A stretch of DNA of 64,000 nt from Aradus depressus (GCA_963662175.1 OY759223.1:4559549-4623548), one strand, 5' to 3'; positions 11,660 to 22,763 are shown, counted from the first letter of the stretch. Notes: a model not told the origin generated them from the letters alone. Program-made: numbers and translations.

Positions 11660-12660
11660 TTTATAGATGGCTTGGTCAAATTTCTCCGAAGCGATGCAAG
11701 ATAGGTTTTTTTTCTTCTTCTTCTCTTTTAACTCGAGCTCATTTCTCCAAAAGCATCAACCAGGTGAAGCCCTATTGTCATGTAAGTTCAGTTTTTTAAA
11801 TGGTACCTTACATATACTTTATTGTTTTCTTCAAATTAAGAAATTATATTTTTGAACTTGAAAAAATCTATACTCAAGATCAATGGGAAGTGAATCCGCC
11901 AAGTATTTTCTGAGATAAATTTTTAACCAGTTTTTTTTTATGTGTTTATTTATTTTAAGCCACAACTATACAAAAACTGTATTGAAAAATATACAATCTG
12001 GCTGGGCTGACATACATAGTTCACGAAAAAAAAAAAAAATAATAATAGAGGAAAAACAGCAAGCGATGGAGCTTCATGGCAGAAGGTCTCTGTGCCAAAC
12101 TCTCTTTAACATCATAGGTCTGTTCTTACTCACTCAAATTAATAACGACGAACAAAACGTTTGAAATGAAATGTACATAACTCCCATTTCTTCAAATAAT
12201 ACCAAGATCTCAATTATTTTAATATTTTGCATTTTTGACAAAAAGATTCGCCGAAAATAAAAAAAAAAATTGAAAAGTAATTTGAAAAACTGATGCTTAG
12301 GGTCTAAACTAGTGGCCAAAAACAATTATCTAATTTGATAACATTTTTTGAATCCTCTAGGAGGATACATTTTAGTCAAACAGAAAAAAAAAAAAAAACT
12401 TTGTTGCAGTAACAAACAATCAAAATGTACCGGGCGAATCGAAGTATTACCTTATGCGTCAGCAGGGTACACCTGGTTTTGATACACGATATCTGTCGCA
12501 TTTCATCTCTTTACAAAAATCAAAATTTTTCATAAATAGTTATTAGTTCACAGGACAGAATTATTATGTTTGGTTGTGATGCAACTGGTAGAAGTCAATT
12601 TAAAAAATAATTACAGCAAACTGTTTGTCTGTCAGTTTTACTGTCAATCACTTATCATAT
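11660..12660. other. AT-rich stretch with splice-like signals only
   Basis: TTTTTTATAG at about 11656-11665 is followed by ATGGCTTGGTC and a GT at 11705, which could mimic a tiny exon. The frames are short and no domain is seen. Poly-A runs occur near 12025-12040, 12258-12270 and 12384-12400. Confidence 0.4.
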
Positions 12661-12667
12661 GTATTAT

Positions 12668-12790
12668 TTACTTCCCCTGATATATGAAGTATAGGGGAAG
12701 TTATGTAATAGCTCAGAAATTCGATGCGAAATTTAAAGAATTTCCATGTTTTCCAACCTCTTGATTCCAAAAAATTATGTATCCATTATG
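12668..12790 (+). repeat. CTTCCCC-family fragment (left end)
   Basis: It starts TTACTTCCCCTGATATATG and continues GAAGTATAGGGGAAGTTATG, then AAATTCGATGCG and TTCCATGTTTTCCAACCTC. This is the left end of the family as defined by 31205-32395. Confidence 0.75.
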
Positions 12791-13249
12791 TTTTCAACTT
12801 GATTGTATTTAAATTTTTGATATATTTCTATTGGTAAAGGAAATGTTAAAATATATTTAATGTAGGACTGGCACCTCTAAGATGGGGATCTGTATCTGTT
12901 TAGAATCATATCGATATAACAATTGATTATATCCACTGAAGCATTCAATTGTAAAGAGTGCACTATCTAATAATTATTTAACCTCGTAACGAACATTCTA
13001 GTTCAAAATCAAGGGTGCAGGACAGGTAGGGGACATCGAAGAGTGAACCTTGGAACATCTCGACGTGACATAGCCTTTGTTCCTCCAATCTCTAGATACA
13101 TCAGATTGCTCACAGAATGTACGTTGCCCTTGCATGCTGTGAATTTTGATCTGATCACTCTGACCTTATAGTTTGTTTGACCGCATCCGATGCAAACAGT
13201 TGTCACATATTAAAAATTTATATGAAGGTTATTTTTTCATATGTTTATC

Positions 13250-14062
13250 ATTGAAAAAAAAAAGAGTTGTCGGTGAATCACCGGCTATGTACTTCCCCAA
13301 TACGAATTATTCAATTAAGTTTTTTCTTTCTCTCCCTCCAAACTCAATATTTCACTTACACAGTGGCTTCTGAACCCTCATACTAAATTTAGTATCGATA
13401 CATTTATTGCATCGACACTTATTAGGGTATTTAAGTCGAGACCCTCTTCTCTGCTCCCACCCCTTTCCCTTATAAAATTGATAGATGCAACCCTTATGGG
13501 GATTTGAATTTGTATATAAAATTATATCAGTGGCAAATTGCAATAACCAGTTAACTGACACGAACCTGATTTCGAGATATTCATGTTTAAAGTTTCGAGA
13601 GAAAAAAATCTGTATTAAACATATTAAGTAAATTTATGGACAAAATATTATTCAGGTTGACTAATAGACCCCAAAAAACACGAAAAAAAAGTTTTTCATG
13701 CATGATCTCAAAGAGTTACACGATTTATGTCAGTTAACTGGTTATTACAAAATAATTCCATTTGACTGATTCAGTTTTCCTGAAATCACAGTCATAAATA
13801 TCAATTTAAACAATGGACTCATGTGGGAAATGAAAATTTAGATCAAAATACACATTTTTCTCAGAAAGTCTCATTTTTCTTTTAAATGACACTTAACTGG
13901 TTATTGCAATTTGCCACAGATATATCGATACATTCATTACAAGGGCAGTTATTGGGGTTTTTGAGGTGAGCCCTCTCTGATCCTCTGCTTTCTTCCGGCT
14001 GATTCCGTTGAAAATTAATAGGTACGTTCCCTTAAGAGCTTTGAATTTACAAATCAAAAACC
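13250..14062 (-). repeat. CTTCCCC-family copy interrupted by a MITE
   Basis: It opens with the hairpin-like CGGTGAATCACCGG at 13269-13282, then TACTTCCCCAATACG. Next come the block CTTCTGAACCCTCATACTAA and the phrase TCGATACATTTATTGCATCG typical of the internal modules. The copy resumes at 13920 with ATATCGATACATTCATTAC after the MITE at 13528-13919. Noncoding. Confidence 0.8.
13528..13919. mobile_element. MITE with TIR CAGTGGCAAATTGCAATAAC
   Basis: The inverted ends CAGTGGCAAATTGCAATAAC / CCAGTTAA (left) and TTAACTGG / TTATTGCAATTTGCCACAG (right) match over about 28 bp. The interior is AT-rich and noncoding. It splits a CTTCCCC-family module, so it is younger than that copy. Superfamily unknown; the CAG start is hAT-like, but I cannot define an 8-bp target duplication. 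Confidence 0.8.
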
Positions 14063-14064
14063 CC

Positions 14065-14945
14065 TACTAGTTAAAGCCCGGGCATGAGCCTTAATAAGTA
14101 ATTAACCTTACTTATCTTCCTATTTTATTTTAATTTGTTTCTCTCATGCCTGTTTTACTTTAGCTTCCTGTAAAAATTTATAAGTTTTAATATATCTAAT
14201 AAATATTTTGATAATGATAATAATTATAAGATTGAACAATTTTATATTTATAAATTTAAGTATAGTTGATAGAAATCATGTACCAATAATTAACTTTCTA
14301 TGTAGGTTTTTTTGTTCTACACAAATATATAAAAAACTGAAATTCTCAAATTTCAAAATTGTTAAAAATATATATTGTAACAGGTACTTATCATTTCTTA
14401 GTAAATATTTTGATAATAGACAAAATTTAAATAAAATTACAATTCAATTTAAATTGTTGTACGCTATGATAAGTAAAACGGCAGTCAACCATGCTGACAA
14501 AAATAATACGATAAAAAAAAACATTCATGCCGTTTGTTAACTGAATATTGACAATACCAACCAGAATAAATATAGCAGATAGCAGAATAACAGCGATATA
14601 ATAATATAAAAAATAAATATAATGCCATGGATGATGACGACACATCTCGAGGTCATCTCATTATTATATAAATAATTAGAAACATAATTTTTCTATTTAT
14701 ATTTAAGTATTGACAATTTTTCTATGGTAATATAATATAATTGGTAAGCGCAATTATTAGTTTATGTTGATTAGCACTTATTTTCTTCTCTAGTTATTCA
14801 TAAACTATTTCCTATTTTCAAACTATGTGCTCTGGCATAATAAAATCAAAAATGTATTTGAAATGTTTAACCAATTTTATATTTTGTTATTTGGATTAGA
14901 TTTGTTGATGTTGCGTCATCAACTGCGCCCGGGCTTTAGTATGTT
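14065..14945. other. AT-rich block between inverted SINE-1 tail fragments
   Basis: The left edge carries TTAAAGCCCGGGCATGAG (about 14072-14089) and the right edge CGCCCGGGCTTTAGTA (about 14928-14943), inverted copies of the SINE-1 3' end. The interior is extremely AT-rich and I recognise nothing in it. Confidence 0.5.
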
Positions 14946-15309
14946 GTGAGTCCTAATTCTTACCCTAGGTACCTAGGACTCAGTCATGTTCCTACATCCC
15001 TCGAGTTCGAATTTTGGTTGTAATTTTTTTATTTTCTGAAAAATTGAAGGATGCCTTGCCTGCTAAATCCCATGTCCTAATCATCCAAAAAAAAATTCCT
15101 ATGATGTCTAAAAAATTTTTTTATGAATAATGTCTGTTCCAGATATGAAACAAAGCAGCAGATATCAGTTCGGTGACTAACAGGAAAGGAAAATAACAGG
15201 TAAGTTAATAAGAAACTGTAATAAGTTATCCTGTCATTAAAATATGTTATTTATGAATTTAAGAAGCAGTCTGCTACTTTCAAAATAATGCTAAATAGCA
15301 ACACACCAC

Positions 15310-15830
15310 TAATTTCAAGCCACTTCCGTTTCGGAAGCTTTTGCTAACATATTCATGGATTTATCTAAAGCCTTCGGTCGGGTAAATCACAAAATTCTTC
15401 TCTATAAAATGAGCCATTACGGTATTAGAGGTATAGAGCTTCATATTTTTCGTAGTTACTTATCTTGAAGGTATCAAACAGTCGAAGCACAGGATATAGC
15501 TGGTGTGAGATGTATACATTAGAATGGAAAGAAATTATGTGCGGTGTTCCTCATGGATCGATATTAGGGCCTTTGCTGTTCCTCATATACATTATATGAA
15601 ATCCTTTTTTGCGGATGTTACTAATATCCTTGTGACGGCTAAAATATATCCAATTACCTTGTTATGGTTTTATAAATATTATTATTAATGTATGGGTTTG
15701 TGGCACTTACATAGCTATGTTAGCTCAAGAGAATGCGGTAAATAATTTAAATATCTGAAATATGTCCTAACATGTTTGTCGGCTATAAATCCAACATTTG
15801 CTATTGATGGTAAATATTACCTTAATGGAA
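15310..15830 (+). pseudogene. Non-LTR reverse transcriptase relic (Jockey/CR1-like)
   Basis: The plus strand encodes FANIFMDLSKAFGRVNHKIL, LYKMSHYGIRG and IELHIFRSYLS, the RT block with the catalytic aspartate of FMDLSKAF. After a frame change it reads CGVPHGSILGPLLFLIYI, the GVPQGS-type block. The later FADV at about 15606-15617 stands where the catalytic FADD/YADD would be, so the second aspartate is altered. Several stops and shifts. The 5' and 3' ends of the element are not found. The class is certain; Jockey rather than CR1 is a guess from the DLSKAFD / H..LL.K wording. Confidence 0.88.
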
Positions 15831-15904
15831 AGTTACTTATCATTTATATTTTTTTTATTACTCAATATTAGAAAAAAGTAGTAGATTTTGAAGTTATTAT
15901 ACAG

Positions 15905-16065
15905 GGTGATTCCCTCGTAACTTTCAAAAAAAAAAAAAAAAAACTAGACCGAAAATGGAGTAGAATGCCGCCAACCGCACCTTTCTATCTCAATCCGTTG
16001 CCGAGATATGATTTTTTAAAGTTTTTTTTGAGAAAACCAGGTTTTTTGCCATCAAGTCCCACACC
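15905..16065. repeat. Unclassified repeat-like block with poly-A
   Basis: ACAGGGTGATTCCCTCGTAAC is followed by an A18 run and a GC-richer stretch. The opening resembles ends of several insect transposons, but no partner end was found. Confidence 0.3.
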
Positions 16066-16345
16066 ACAAAATAGACATTATAACAAGTTAAAAATTGAAA
16101 CTGACTTACTATGACTACATTACTAAACATAAACATTAATAATGGACTGTACATACATGCCTTCTCCCCAAACCTGCTTATTCATAGTAAGTCATTTTAA
16201 TTTTTACTCTTTATTATGTTCCACCTATTTGTCTATTTCCATTATTAATGTTTATGTTTAGTAATGTATTCATATTTAATTTTATTGTTTAGTAATGTAT
16301 TCATAGTCAGTTTCAATTTTTAACTTGTTATAATGTCTATTTTAA
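16066..16345. repeat. Inverted repeat upstream of a hammerhead-like motif
   Basis: The left arm (about 16066-16146) includes ATAGACATTATAACAAGTTA and AAAAATTGAAACTGAC. The right arm (about 16238-16345) carries their reverse complements near 16297-16345. Both arms share the phrase ACTAAACATAAACATTAATAAT or its complement. About 90 bp lie between the arms. The motif at 16417-16445 lies about 70 bp beyond the right arm. Confidence 0.82.
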
Positions 16346-16416
16346 CGTTCAGTAATGTTTATCGACACATTTTTGTTTATTTGTTATTCTAATCTTGATT
16401 CTGATGTTTATAGGCC

Positions 16417-16445
16417 CTGATGATGATATAAAATATATCGAAACG
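16417..16445 (+). ncRNA. Hammerhead-like core (CTGATGA...GAAACG)
   Basis: CTGATGA, T, stem GATATA / AAA / TATATC, then GAAACG. The 6-bp stem is perfect. After GAAACG comes TTAGCGTTT, giving the hairpin AAACG-TTAG-CGTTT. I do not see a helix I for this copy, so catalysis is doubtful; the sequence architecture matches the other copies. Confidence 0.3.
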
Positions 16446-16514
16446 TTAGCGTTTGAATAGTGTTTTCTTCTATCTTTGACTGACCCTCAATACTCCTACA
16501 GTATTTTTTTATAT

Positions 16515-16630
16515 ATATTTGGGATCTAGTGGTCGGAAAACATGAAATTTCGTTGAAAACTCCGCATCGAAATTTTAACCGATTACATAACTTCCCCTAT
16601 ACTTCTTATAGCTGGGAAGTAACAGCGGTA
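16515..16630 (-). repeat. CTTCCCC-family fragment (left end, inverted)
   Basis: GTCGGAAAACATGAAATTTC, CTCCGCATCGAAAT and GATTACATAACTTCCCCTAT end in CTTATAGCTGGGAAGTAA, the reverse complement of the family's left end. Confidence 0.8.
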
Positions 16631-17119
16631 AGATGAGCCTCCTTCCCGCCCATTTGGACATCAAAAGTATGTTTATGAACATGTGTCTGTCTGTCTATGA
16701 GCAGCAGCGACTAGCTCATAGTCATATGAAATAGCCCATTTATTGTCTTAAAATATTATTGAAACAAATATACTTATCGTTTTAATTAATTCTCATTCAA
16801 AAATGAACAAGTAGAGCTTTGAGAATTCTCAAAAAAAATTCCTATGGTATGAAAAACAATAGCGATGTTCAACAATACAGGTAGGGAGGTAGTTAGCCTC
16901 CTTATGGCTGGCTTGTGTTGAGAGGCGAGTCTTTGTTAGTTGGTACAGTGAAATATTTGTAGAACAAAGAGGTGCCAAAGAACCACAGGACTGCCACCCA
17001 AGAGGACACTTGTGTCTACATTATATCAAAACATTTTTGAGGGTCAGAAAAGACAAATAGACAAATTTGTTTTATACATAAAAAGGTTATTTTGCATTTT
17101 TATTCGCCAAATTTACATA

Positions 17120-17285
17120 TATAAAAAAATGCTACCTGTCTGTATGCCTGTGAACTCGATAACTCCCGATAGAATGAATGTATCGACATAAAATTTTATA
17201 TGTGAATTTAAAACGCTCTAACGACGACACCTATTTTTTTCAGCCAAATTGACCAAAAGAAATTAGGTGGAGGTTACATTTCTGT
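17120..17285 (+). repeat. CTTCCCC-family internal fragment
   Basis: It contains GATAACTCCCGATAGAATG, AATGTATCGACATAAAATTT and ACGACGACACCTATT, the internal module wording of the family. Confidence 0.75.
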
Positions 17286-17638
17286 TTATCAAAGTCAAGT
17301 TATCCAAGTCAAGCTACACATTGCTCTTCTCGTTTTGAAAAAGTATAACTCATAATGGAATTAATTTCTTTAATGCCCTTCCCCACTTCTTGAAGACATT
17401 AGAAACAATAAGATACATAGCTTTCATTTTTATTTATTTTTTTTTTGACAGAGTTCCTCCATAGATATCCTTCCTACAATTTCGAATCTACGTTTTAATC
17501 ATTATTTTTTATTATTCATATAGTAATTTATTTTTCTTGTTTTTCTTTTTTATGTATTTTTATTAGCATTTTATTCACTTCTTACATTTATTTATATATA
17601 TATACTCTTTTTTTTAAATATATTTCGCAGATTGTGTC

Positions 17639-17702
17639 CTGAGGAAGGGACGTGAGAACGTCCCGAAATGTCGTCGTGAAAAAGACACTTCCGGAAATGT
17701 TA
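17639..17702 (+). ncRNA. Hammerhead-like motif, GGGACG-stem copy
   Basis: The order is CTGAGGA, A, perfect stem GGGACG / TGAGAA / CGTCCC, then GAAATG. GTGTC just 5' (17634-17638) can pair with GACAC (about 17686-17690) just 3' of GTCGTCGTGAAAAA, closing a three-way arrangement. There is no U before the presumed cleavage position, so the NUH rule fails. Diverged relatives lie at 4615-4675 and 30314-30360. Confidence 0.3.
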
Positions 17703-17754
17703 CCAGAAAATATTATCTTAGTTTAATTAAATTAAAAAACAAATATCTACTATA

Positions 17755-17930
17755 TTTATTGTATACTTTATTAGTAGTATTGTTAATTCTAATCCATGTG
17801 TGTCAGACTCTAAGAGTTAATATCTGTTTAAGTATCTAATTCATAAGTTATCTTAATGTAAATATTCTTATGACGTATCCTATTAGCATGTTATGGTTTA
17901 ACGTAAAATTATTATTATGCTAACTGCACC
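17755..17930 (+). repeat. Dispersed repeat block, copy 1
   Basis: TCTAATCCATGTGTGTCAGA and CTCTAAGAGTTAATATCTG, then GACGTATCCTATTAGCATG. Related blocks lie at 23045-23140 and 30775-30850. Together with 17639-17702 it looks like the 3' region of one repeat family, since 30314-30860 shows the same order. Confidence 0.65.
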
Positions 17931-18419
17931 TCGCTGTAACCAAGGTTATTGGACTATACACTTTACAATTACAGTAATTGTATACTACTGTATATCATTA
18001 TGAAAGTAGAGTATTGTATAGCGCTCTAAACGCCCTCACGCAGGACTTTTGTGAACTTTTTTTTTGGATACATGCGATATCCGAGGAGGTATCAGATCAT
18101 ATGCGTTTTAAAAGAAAAGAGACACTTTTTTTTTTTTTCTCCAGAAGACAGATTAGTGGTAATGTACCTGATAATATTTCTATCTTAAGAAAATGACACA
18201 AAAAAAAAAATGCAATCAAGCACAAAATAAAATGCATTCCAGATGTTAAAATTGTATAATCTCTTGTTAGTGTTCAATGTCGATCACAGATCGCGCCACC
18301 CATTCACTTGAGATCCTGTATTTCTTTTAAAAGTTTTAGTTTCAATGTCTTCTGTAGCAGCTGAATGTAAGTTGTTAAGTTGAACCCCCCTTGATCTCCC
18401 ACATTCCTTTCTTAAGCCC

Positions 18420-18560
18420 TTTTCGCTTAAATTTAATAGATGTCGTCCATATGGTGGTTTGAGATCAAATATAAAATTTCATGTCGATAGATTTATTACA
18501 TTTACAATTATTAGACTTTTTGTGTTCATCTCCCCCCTAATTGCCACTTTTCTTTTTATA
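18420..18560 (-). repeat. CTTCCCC-family internal fragment
   Basis: TTAATAGATGTCGTCC, TATAAAATTTCATGTCGAT and ATTTACAATTATTAGAC are family module phrases on the minus strand. Confidence 0.6.
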
Positions 18561-18654
18561 TAAAGAGAAGAGAAGGGGACTTAGAATTCACCTTGAAGGA
18601 CTCCTTCAAAAACCGCGATATTTTTGAAATCGACATTTCCATTTGAAACCACAA

Positions 18655-18840
18655 AATTCGCCTTACCATACATATCCATTAATACCCGCAAGATCTTGCC
18701 ACCTAGACCTCGACAGTTTCTCATGGTTTATAGAGTCAAATGCTCTCTTAAAGTCCACGAATATAGCGAACACTTTCCTGCGCTTAAGTCTTAATTCCAT
18801 ATTAACTGCACATGACAAAAAGAATATGTTCCAGAGATTA
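18655..18840 (-). pseudogene. Non-LTR reverse transcriptase fragment
   Basis: The minus strand reads without a stop through NIFFLSCAVNMELRLKRRKV, then FAIFVDFKRAFDSINHEKL, then GINGYVW and a stop. FVDFKRAFDSINH is RT motif A of non-LTR elements with its catalytic aspartate. The fragment is about 60 residues long. Its 5' side is repeated in inverted form at about 19015-19085, so part of it exists twice head-to-head. It is not obviously the same family as 15310-15830. Confidence 0.85.
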
Positions 18841-18961
18841 TGTATAATCGCTATTGAATCACTCTGTACATGAAATATATATATGTATATCTGTATATAT
18901 GTATATATATATATCTGTATATATGTATATATATATATCTATATATATATATCTGTACATG

Positions 18962-19003
<42 letters not shown>

Positions 19004-19085
19004 CATGTACAGAGTCACTCTGAGATTATACATTATACATAAACTCTTGAACATATTCTTTTTGTCATGTGCAGTTAATATGGAA
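18795..19085. repeat. Inverted repeat centred on a (TA)n tract
   Basis: The left arm begins TTCCATATTAACTGCACATG and includes GTACATGAAATATATA. The right arm ends TGCAGTTAATATGGAA. The centre is TA/TG microsatellite (about 18868-19005). The arms include the RT fragment's 5' portion. Confidence 0.88.
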
Positions 19086-19096
19086 TTATATATATA

Positions 19097-19264
19097 TCCC
19101 CTTAGTGTCAGTGTAGTGTATGTATATTTGGTGGGATATAGGGGATTCTGGGAACAAGGAATACAGTCATATATGTATGGTGACACATATATGATTGTAT
19201 TCCTTGTTCCCAGAATCCCCTATATCCCACCAAATATACATACACTACACTGACACTAAAGGGA
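19097..19264. repeat. 168-bp near-perfect hairpin
   Basis: The left arm starts TCCCCTTAGTGTCAGTGTAG and the right arm ends CTACACTGACACTAAAGGGA. The arms are about 80 bp with an ~8-nt loop (ATGGTGAC). It begins just 11 bp after the inverted repeat at 18795-19085. It could be a foldback MITE or a hairpin small-RNA precursor. Confidence 0.92.
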
Positions 19265-19269
19265 AATTA

Positions 19270-19925
19270 ATTATTAATATTATAAAAATATATCGGGACA
19301 TATAACATTATATTGTGGGACAAATTATCTGATGTAATTTAGATCCAGATGGAATAAATATGCCTTATAGAACGAATAGAAGTATTGGACCAAATCGATC
19401 CCTTGTCTAGAGTTTAGTTTTGCCAAAATATATATTATAAGGCCGATATAATTTTTGTAAAATAAAGTTAAAGATGTATATATATGTAATAATAAATTTA
19501 AATATAGAAGAAAACCATTGTAAATACCTTATATATAGAAATATCCAATTTTCCATAATGGAAGGTTCTAGAACGACAGTCTAGGTTGTTCTATGGCATT
19601 ATAAATACCCAGGCCGGCAGAGCGAGACACACTCACTTTTGTATTAGGATACTCACTATCTTGTATTTGTATTCTTGTCTTAAATTTGTCATTGTGGGTC
19701 TATTGTATTATATTTATCAATTGTATCTAGTTATTTCACTTATATCCGAGCCGTGCCTGGAATCCAATTGTAAGTACAAATATATATCTGTTTCTCTTGT
19801 GTCTCTTTTATTACGACACCACTACCCCTTTTTAGATATCACTTCCACTGCGTACACCCTCGAGAGAATAATCCTAATAAACTGGTTATAATAGTAATAA
19901 ACTGTTAGCCGTAATAATAATAATA
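19270..19925. other. AT-rich stretch, nothing recognised
   Basis: Short open frames only (for example 19586-19891), with no family resemblance. Confidence 0.45.
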
Positions 19926-19929
19926 TATA

Positions 19930-20166
19930 GCCTACTACTATACTATTTTTTCGTCTCTCTGGTACTATGGGAATCCTAAATTTTGTCTAACGAGGTTTCG
20001 TTACGTGGGGTAGGTATCATTAAAGAGTACCCGACATCGCCCAGGCTCGGCATCCTAACTATAGTAATCCGAAGAGCCTAAAGTTATTTTTATTTATTTT
20101 TTTACTTTCCAGATAAAAATCCTAAGGGCCTCGGCTGGATTTCGAACCCTTGATCTTTGAGCTGAA
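19930..20166 (-). repeat. SINE-1 copy, diverged
   Basis: On the minus strand it retains the degenerate box B (GGGTTCGAAATCC), GCCGAGGCCCTTAGG, and GGTACTCTTTAATGAT, with a shortened 3' part. Confidence 0.7.
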
Positions 20167-20707
20167 TAAATTGGAATGTTAACTTGACTTGGGTCATTTT
20201 AAATTAACAATAAATACATAAAATGACTTACTGACAAACAGAAATGATTCAATTTCGTAACAATATTTACCAGTTGACGTAATTTTTTTAATGATCTTCC
20301 CACCGATTGGGCAAACTGTAACGTTGAACAATAAATATAATGAGACCCCTTTCTACCTTGAAACACATTAAATATCACTTATATTGATTAAAGTTTTTTT
20401 AAAGAATTTTTGGTTGTTATCATTAAAATGAAGGGAACATGAAAAAGATTGTTTGCGCATTTTGACTATTTCTTGTTGAAATGGTAAATGTTGATGTCAT
20501 CTGTCCAATTTACTCATGGTAATTTCTCAAGATTCTCATCAAAATGTCAAATGTCTAAATGGGATGGAATCCCACGACTTTATCTGAGTGCCGTATCAGT
20601 CTGTTTCCTCAAACCTTGAGAGCAAAATACCGACATTCTGCATGGACATGTGTAGTTTCTTCTACACACCCGCCACTTATTTAAAACGTAATTTTTTTTT
20701 TTTTTAC

Positions 20708-20887
20708 TCCCAGCTTCACAAAGTATAGGGGAAGTTATGTAATCGGAGAAAAATTCGTTGTGGAAGAAAAAAAATATATATATCTTTTTGTCTGTGTGCG
20801 TTTCTGTGAACACAATAACTGCCGATAAAATGAATATATCAACACATTGTACATGTATATATTCACAGTCCCATAAGGACGACACAA
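20708..20887 (+). repeat. CTTCCCC-family fragment
   Basis: CACAAAGTATAGGGGAAGTT, ATGTAATCGG, CACAATAACTGCCGATAA and CCATAAGGACGACACA follow the family order on the plus strand. Confidence 0.75.
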
Positions 20888-20911
20888 TTAAATGAAGTTA
20901 TTATATGGACG

Positions 20912-21147
20912 GTTGAGCGAAAAGGGCCAATCTGCAACTTGCAGAATGTTTCTAAAACTGAAAACTGCAATTCTAATTAATTTTATTTGCAAGTTTATAG
21001 ATTTTGTTTATAAATATTAGTGAGAAATATTAATTACGTTTATCATACACCGTCCTTGCAGATAGGCGTAAATCAACTGAGGATCTTGACAGGGTGAAAT
21101 CAGATAGGTCCGAATGGAAAAAATCAGATTGGCCCTTTTCGCTCAAC
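20912..21147. mobile_element. MITE with TIR GTTGAGCGAAAAGGGCCAAT
   Basis: The termini GTTGAGCGAAAAGGGCCAAT + CTG and CAG + ATTGGCCCTTTTCGCTCAAC are perfect 23-bp inverted repeats of a 236-bp AT-rich, noncoding element. No transposase is present and I could not define a target duplication. Confidence 0.85.
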
Positions 21148-21769
21148 ACCATCGATATTTTGTTTTAGTCTAAAGAAATCACTCCTATTGTTTTGTTGAA
21201 TAATGTTATCTGCTATGTTTTATTACAGTTTAGTTCTTATTCTTTAGAAATTGTTTGTATATAAAATTATATATAGAACTTCTTGCTGTAAGATAATTCT
21301 TTATGAGTAATAAAGTTATTCATTCATTCATATAATCTCTTGACATTATGTATAATGACTAAATTGTCTATTTAATTTAATAAATGACTTACTTTGTCCA
21401 GATATTATTCATAATAGCTAGTATGAATTGGTCAAAATAATATATTTCTATAATGCTGAGCGAGGTAGACGACGGGACGCATGCGCGCTTCTACTTCCTC
21501 TATTGGACTAGCAAAATATTTTTAATTGAAATAATTTTTCTTTAGATTTCGTTTCTATTTACTATAAAATTACTTGAATACTAGATATTTATAATTTTTA
21601 TTATATTATTTATTAAAAACATCTTACTTGTAAACGTACATTAAGATATAACTTTATATCCTCACTTATGTAACCTTGCGATACAAAATAAAGTTAAATT
21701 AATTTATCAAATTGTATTATGTATTGACTGGATAGTATACATAATGGATTAATTACTTTGGCTGAAACA

Positions 21770-21917
21770 TATATATAAATATATTGATTCTTTTGGGAGT
21801 TATTGTGTTCACAGACACACAGACAGAGAAAAAAACATAAAATTTCCTTAAAAACTCCGCATCGAATGTTTGATCGATTACATAACTTCCCCTATACTTC
21901 GTATAGACGGGGAAGTA
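21770..21917 (-). repeat. CTTCCCC-family fragment (left end, inverted)
   Basis: GGGAGTTATTGTGTTCACAG, CTCCGCATCGAATG, GATTACATAACTTCCCCTAT and ACTTCGTATAGACGGGGAAG. Confidence 0.8.
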
Positions 21918-21934
21918 AAAAACAAACTGCATAT

Positions 21935-22726
21935 AGGGGCATTCCACGCCAAAACTATACAATTGTTCGCGTCGGTTCACCGATTTCCCTCAAATTTAGC
22001 AGGTGGTTTCTACCACAAAACAAATGAATTTTCCCTAAATTCGGAGTAATTATCTCAAAAACTGCACTTTCTAGAACCGATTTTATGAAGAAAAAAACCA
22101 AGGTTATTGCTTGTAAAAAATGTTTTAGAAGAAAAAAAAATTAAAAAGAAAAAAATTTCCTTCAAACAAAATTATTCATTTATAAAAAAAAATAAGAATA
22201 GTAAATACAAGAACTAACATGAAAACATGAATTTTTTTTTCTCAAAATTCTCATATTTTTAATACATTTGATTATATTGTATATATATATTTTTTTTCTG
22301 ACAAAAATGGTTGAGATCGGAAATTTTCTGAGGAATTCTAATCTGAGCTCAGATTTTTTCTCTGTTGTTGCGCACACGCACAAAAGCGCAAAAAAATGAC
22401 TTCGAATTGTCGAAATAACCGTCATTTTCGGCTCGAAATCAGTGGAAAATTCCAAATACCCAGATTTTTGATATGACTATTTCAAAGTATGAGGTTTCAG
22501 CTGTCTTCAGTGAAACATTTCTTACAAGCAATGACCAGTTTTTTAAATTAAAATTCTTAAAAATGGTCAATTTCATAAAATAGGGTCTAGAAAGAGCAGT
22601 TTTTGAGATAATGACTGCATATTTTGGGGAAATTCATATGTTTTGTGGTGAAAACCACCTGCTAAATTTGAGCGAAATCGGTGAACCGACGCGAACAATT
22701 GTATGGTTTTGGCGTGAAATGCCCCT
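21935..22726. mobile_element. Non-autonomous DNA transposon with ~200-bp TIRs
   Basis: It starts AGGGGCATTCCACGCCAAAA and ends TTTTGGCGTGAAATGCCCCT. The inverted similarity continues inward to about 22115 on the left and from about 22525 on the right, including the phrase ATTGTTCGCGTCGGTTCACC and its complement. The interior is AT-rich with no transposase. The flanks CTGCATAT and GCATTAAT share GCAT, but a target duplication is not certain. Open frames on the minus strand here are shadows. Confidence 0.85.
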
Positions 22727-22763
22727 GCATTAATGTCTGGATTCTTTTTACTAAATACAATAT

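Noticed and set aside
16417..16445. Calling this copy a functional hammerhead
   Set aside because: The core-like sequence and stem fit, but I cannot form helix I, so it is listed only as a motif copy.
18851..19186. 111-codon minus frame with YIYIYI runs
   Set aside because: Translation of a TA microsatellite inside an inverted repeat.
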